Assembly: GCA_028690275.1 (NCBI GenBank)
Contig: JAQVBN010000034.1
Span: forward strand, 1-6,160
Source: Minisyncoccota bacterium
GTDB lineage: Bacteria > Patescibacteriota > Minisyncoccia > Minisyncoccales > Minisyncoccaceae
Length of the DNA: 6,160 nucleotides
Direction of reading: 5' to 3'
The notes under the pieces were generated by a model. It did no database searches. It was not told the origin of the DNA and was given only the letters and a program-made list of their open reading frames with translations. This document shows, in pieces, positions 5,986 to 6,160 of the stretch (its first letter is position 1; each line of letters starts with the position of its first letter). Made by a program: the position numbers and the translations under genes.

Positions 5986-6012
5986 TTGACTTTTTTTAAA
6001 AAATTCTATAAT
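5986..6012 (+). promoter_or_regulatory. Plus-strand promoter for a candidate small RNA
   Basis: TTGACT (5986-5991, five of six) and TATAAT (6007-6012, six of six) are separated by 15 bp, slightly short but tolerated. Transcription would begin near 6019. Nothing on the plus strand downstream is a protein gene; what follows is a structured segment and a strong terminator, which makes the promoter more credible than an isolated AT-rich match. Confidence 0.55.
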
Positions 6013-6018
6013 ATTTAT

Positions 6019-6086
6019 ATATACCTGCCCGAGGTTAATTCGGGATAACGAACCACAAAGGCCTGAGAAATCAGGTTTTTGTTTTT
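6019..6086 (+). ncRNA. Candidate structured small RNA, about 65 nt
   Basis: The segment lies between a plus-strand promoter and a plus-strand terminator and has no reading frame. CCCGA (6028-6032) pairs with TCGGG (6040-6044) to form a 5-bp hairpin. Its loop bases GGTT (6033-6036) are complementary to AACC (6051-6054), a possible H-type pseudoknot. CCT (6024-6026) could close the fold with AGG (6059-6061). The RNA ends in CCTGA-GAAA-TCAGG plus T-tract. CCTG at 6024-6027 also matches the CAGG arm of that terminator, allowing an alternative pairing. It does not match a riboswitch class I can recognise. Its 3' end is antisense to the last codon or so of the minus-strand gene at the right edge. 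Existence and function are inferred. Confidence 0.45.
6056..6086 (+). terminator. Intrinsic terminator with GAAA tetraloop
   Basis: CCTGA (6062-6066) and TCAGG (6071-6075) pair perfectly around GAAA. Further G-T and A-T pairs (CAAAG with TTTTG) lengthen the stem, and TTTTTGTTTTT (6076-6086) follows. The U-tract lies only on the plus-strand side. On the minus strand the hairpin is followed by CCTTTG, so it would be a poor terminator for the gene ending at 6071. Confidence 0.8.
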
Positions 6087-6160
6087 AATTTAGTTATTTT
6101 TTCCTTAATCTCTTGAGCGTTTATAATTAAATCTGCAGACTCTTTTAATTCTTTTGTTAT
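6071..6160 (-). CDS. C-terminal end of an unidentified protein (partial, runs off the right edge)
   Basis: The minus strand has an open frame from the window edge to a TGA at 6071-6073, giving 29 residues that start ITKELKESADLI and end TKLKTKT. The composition (Lys/Glu/Ile, alternating charges, probably helical) looks like the other proteins here, and the opposite frames are broken by stops. The stop codon falls inside the plus-strand terminator hairpin. Lying 110 bp upstream of the NYN gene in the same direction without a good minus-strand terminator between, it may be cotranscribed with it. The fragment is too short to name a family. Confidence 0.55.
   Translation of the reverse strand: MTKELKESADLIINAQEIKEKITKLKTKT

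Noticed and set aside
6019..6076. preQ1, fluoride or guanidine riboswitch
   Set aside because: The hairpin-pseudoknot outline is superficially similar, but the conserved core bases of those classes are not seen and no plus-strand gene follows.
1..6160. CRISPR array, tRNA, rRNA, insertion sequence or attachment site
   Set aside because: No spaced identical repeats, cloverleaf-like segment, transposase fragment or terminal inverted repeats were found; intergenic space is under about 120 bp everywhere.

Overview
The window is a compact, very AT-rich bacterial segment. Genes overlap or abut and leaders are short. Shine-Dalgarno signals are mostly weak or absent, and the proteins are rich in Lys, Ile, Glu and Asn. 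With a short S20, a divergent DnaE-clamp-loader delta subunit and a small NYN protein, this suggests a candidate-phyla-radiation (Patescibacteria) genome or another reduced, fermentative bacterium. That placement is inference. UGA acts as a stop and every ORF reads cleanly in the standard code, which argues against the lineages that recode UGA.

Layout, left to right. rpsT (ribosomal protein S20) is the only plus-strand protein gene. It ends at a strong hairpin shared with a long minus-strand operon arriving from the right. In transcription order that operon is mutM (DNA glycosylase), holA (Pol III delta), an unlisted 32-residue single-span membrane protein, a short NuoF-like NADH/FMN subunit, an [FeFe]-hydrogenase catalytic subunit, and a polytopic membrane protein that looks like an ECF-transporter S component. 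Junctions are a 0-bp abutment, two ATGA overlaps, an 8-bp overlap and a 3-bp gap, so the six genes look translationally coupled. A hairpin terminator upstream separates mutM from a small NYN-domain (PIN-like) nuclease gene whose own last codons form part of that hairpin. The right edge holds the last 29 codons of another minus-strand gene.

Functionally, the centre is a minimal NADH-linked hydrogenase. NADH would reduce FMN in the NuoF-like subunit. Electrons would then pass through its [4Fe-4S] cluster to the [2Fe-2S], His-ligated [4Fe-4S] and two ferredoxin-type clusters of HydA, and on to the H-cluster. No NuoE/HydC subunit and no HydE/F/G maturases are present in the window. The redox cassette sits between holA and rpsT, two genes that neighbour each other in other bacteria such as Bacillus, as if inserted between them.

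Two plus-strand signals are unexplained by protein genes. One is a perfect TTGACA-N16-TATAAT promoter upstream of mutM that fires directly into a hairpin. The other is a TTGACT-N15-TATAAT promoter followed by a compact RNA of about 65 nt, with a possible pseudoknot and a strong intrinsic terminator. The second is the best candidate here for an undescribed small RNA.
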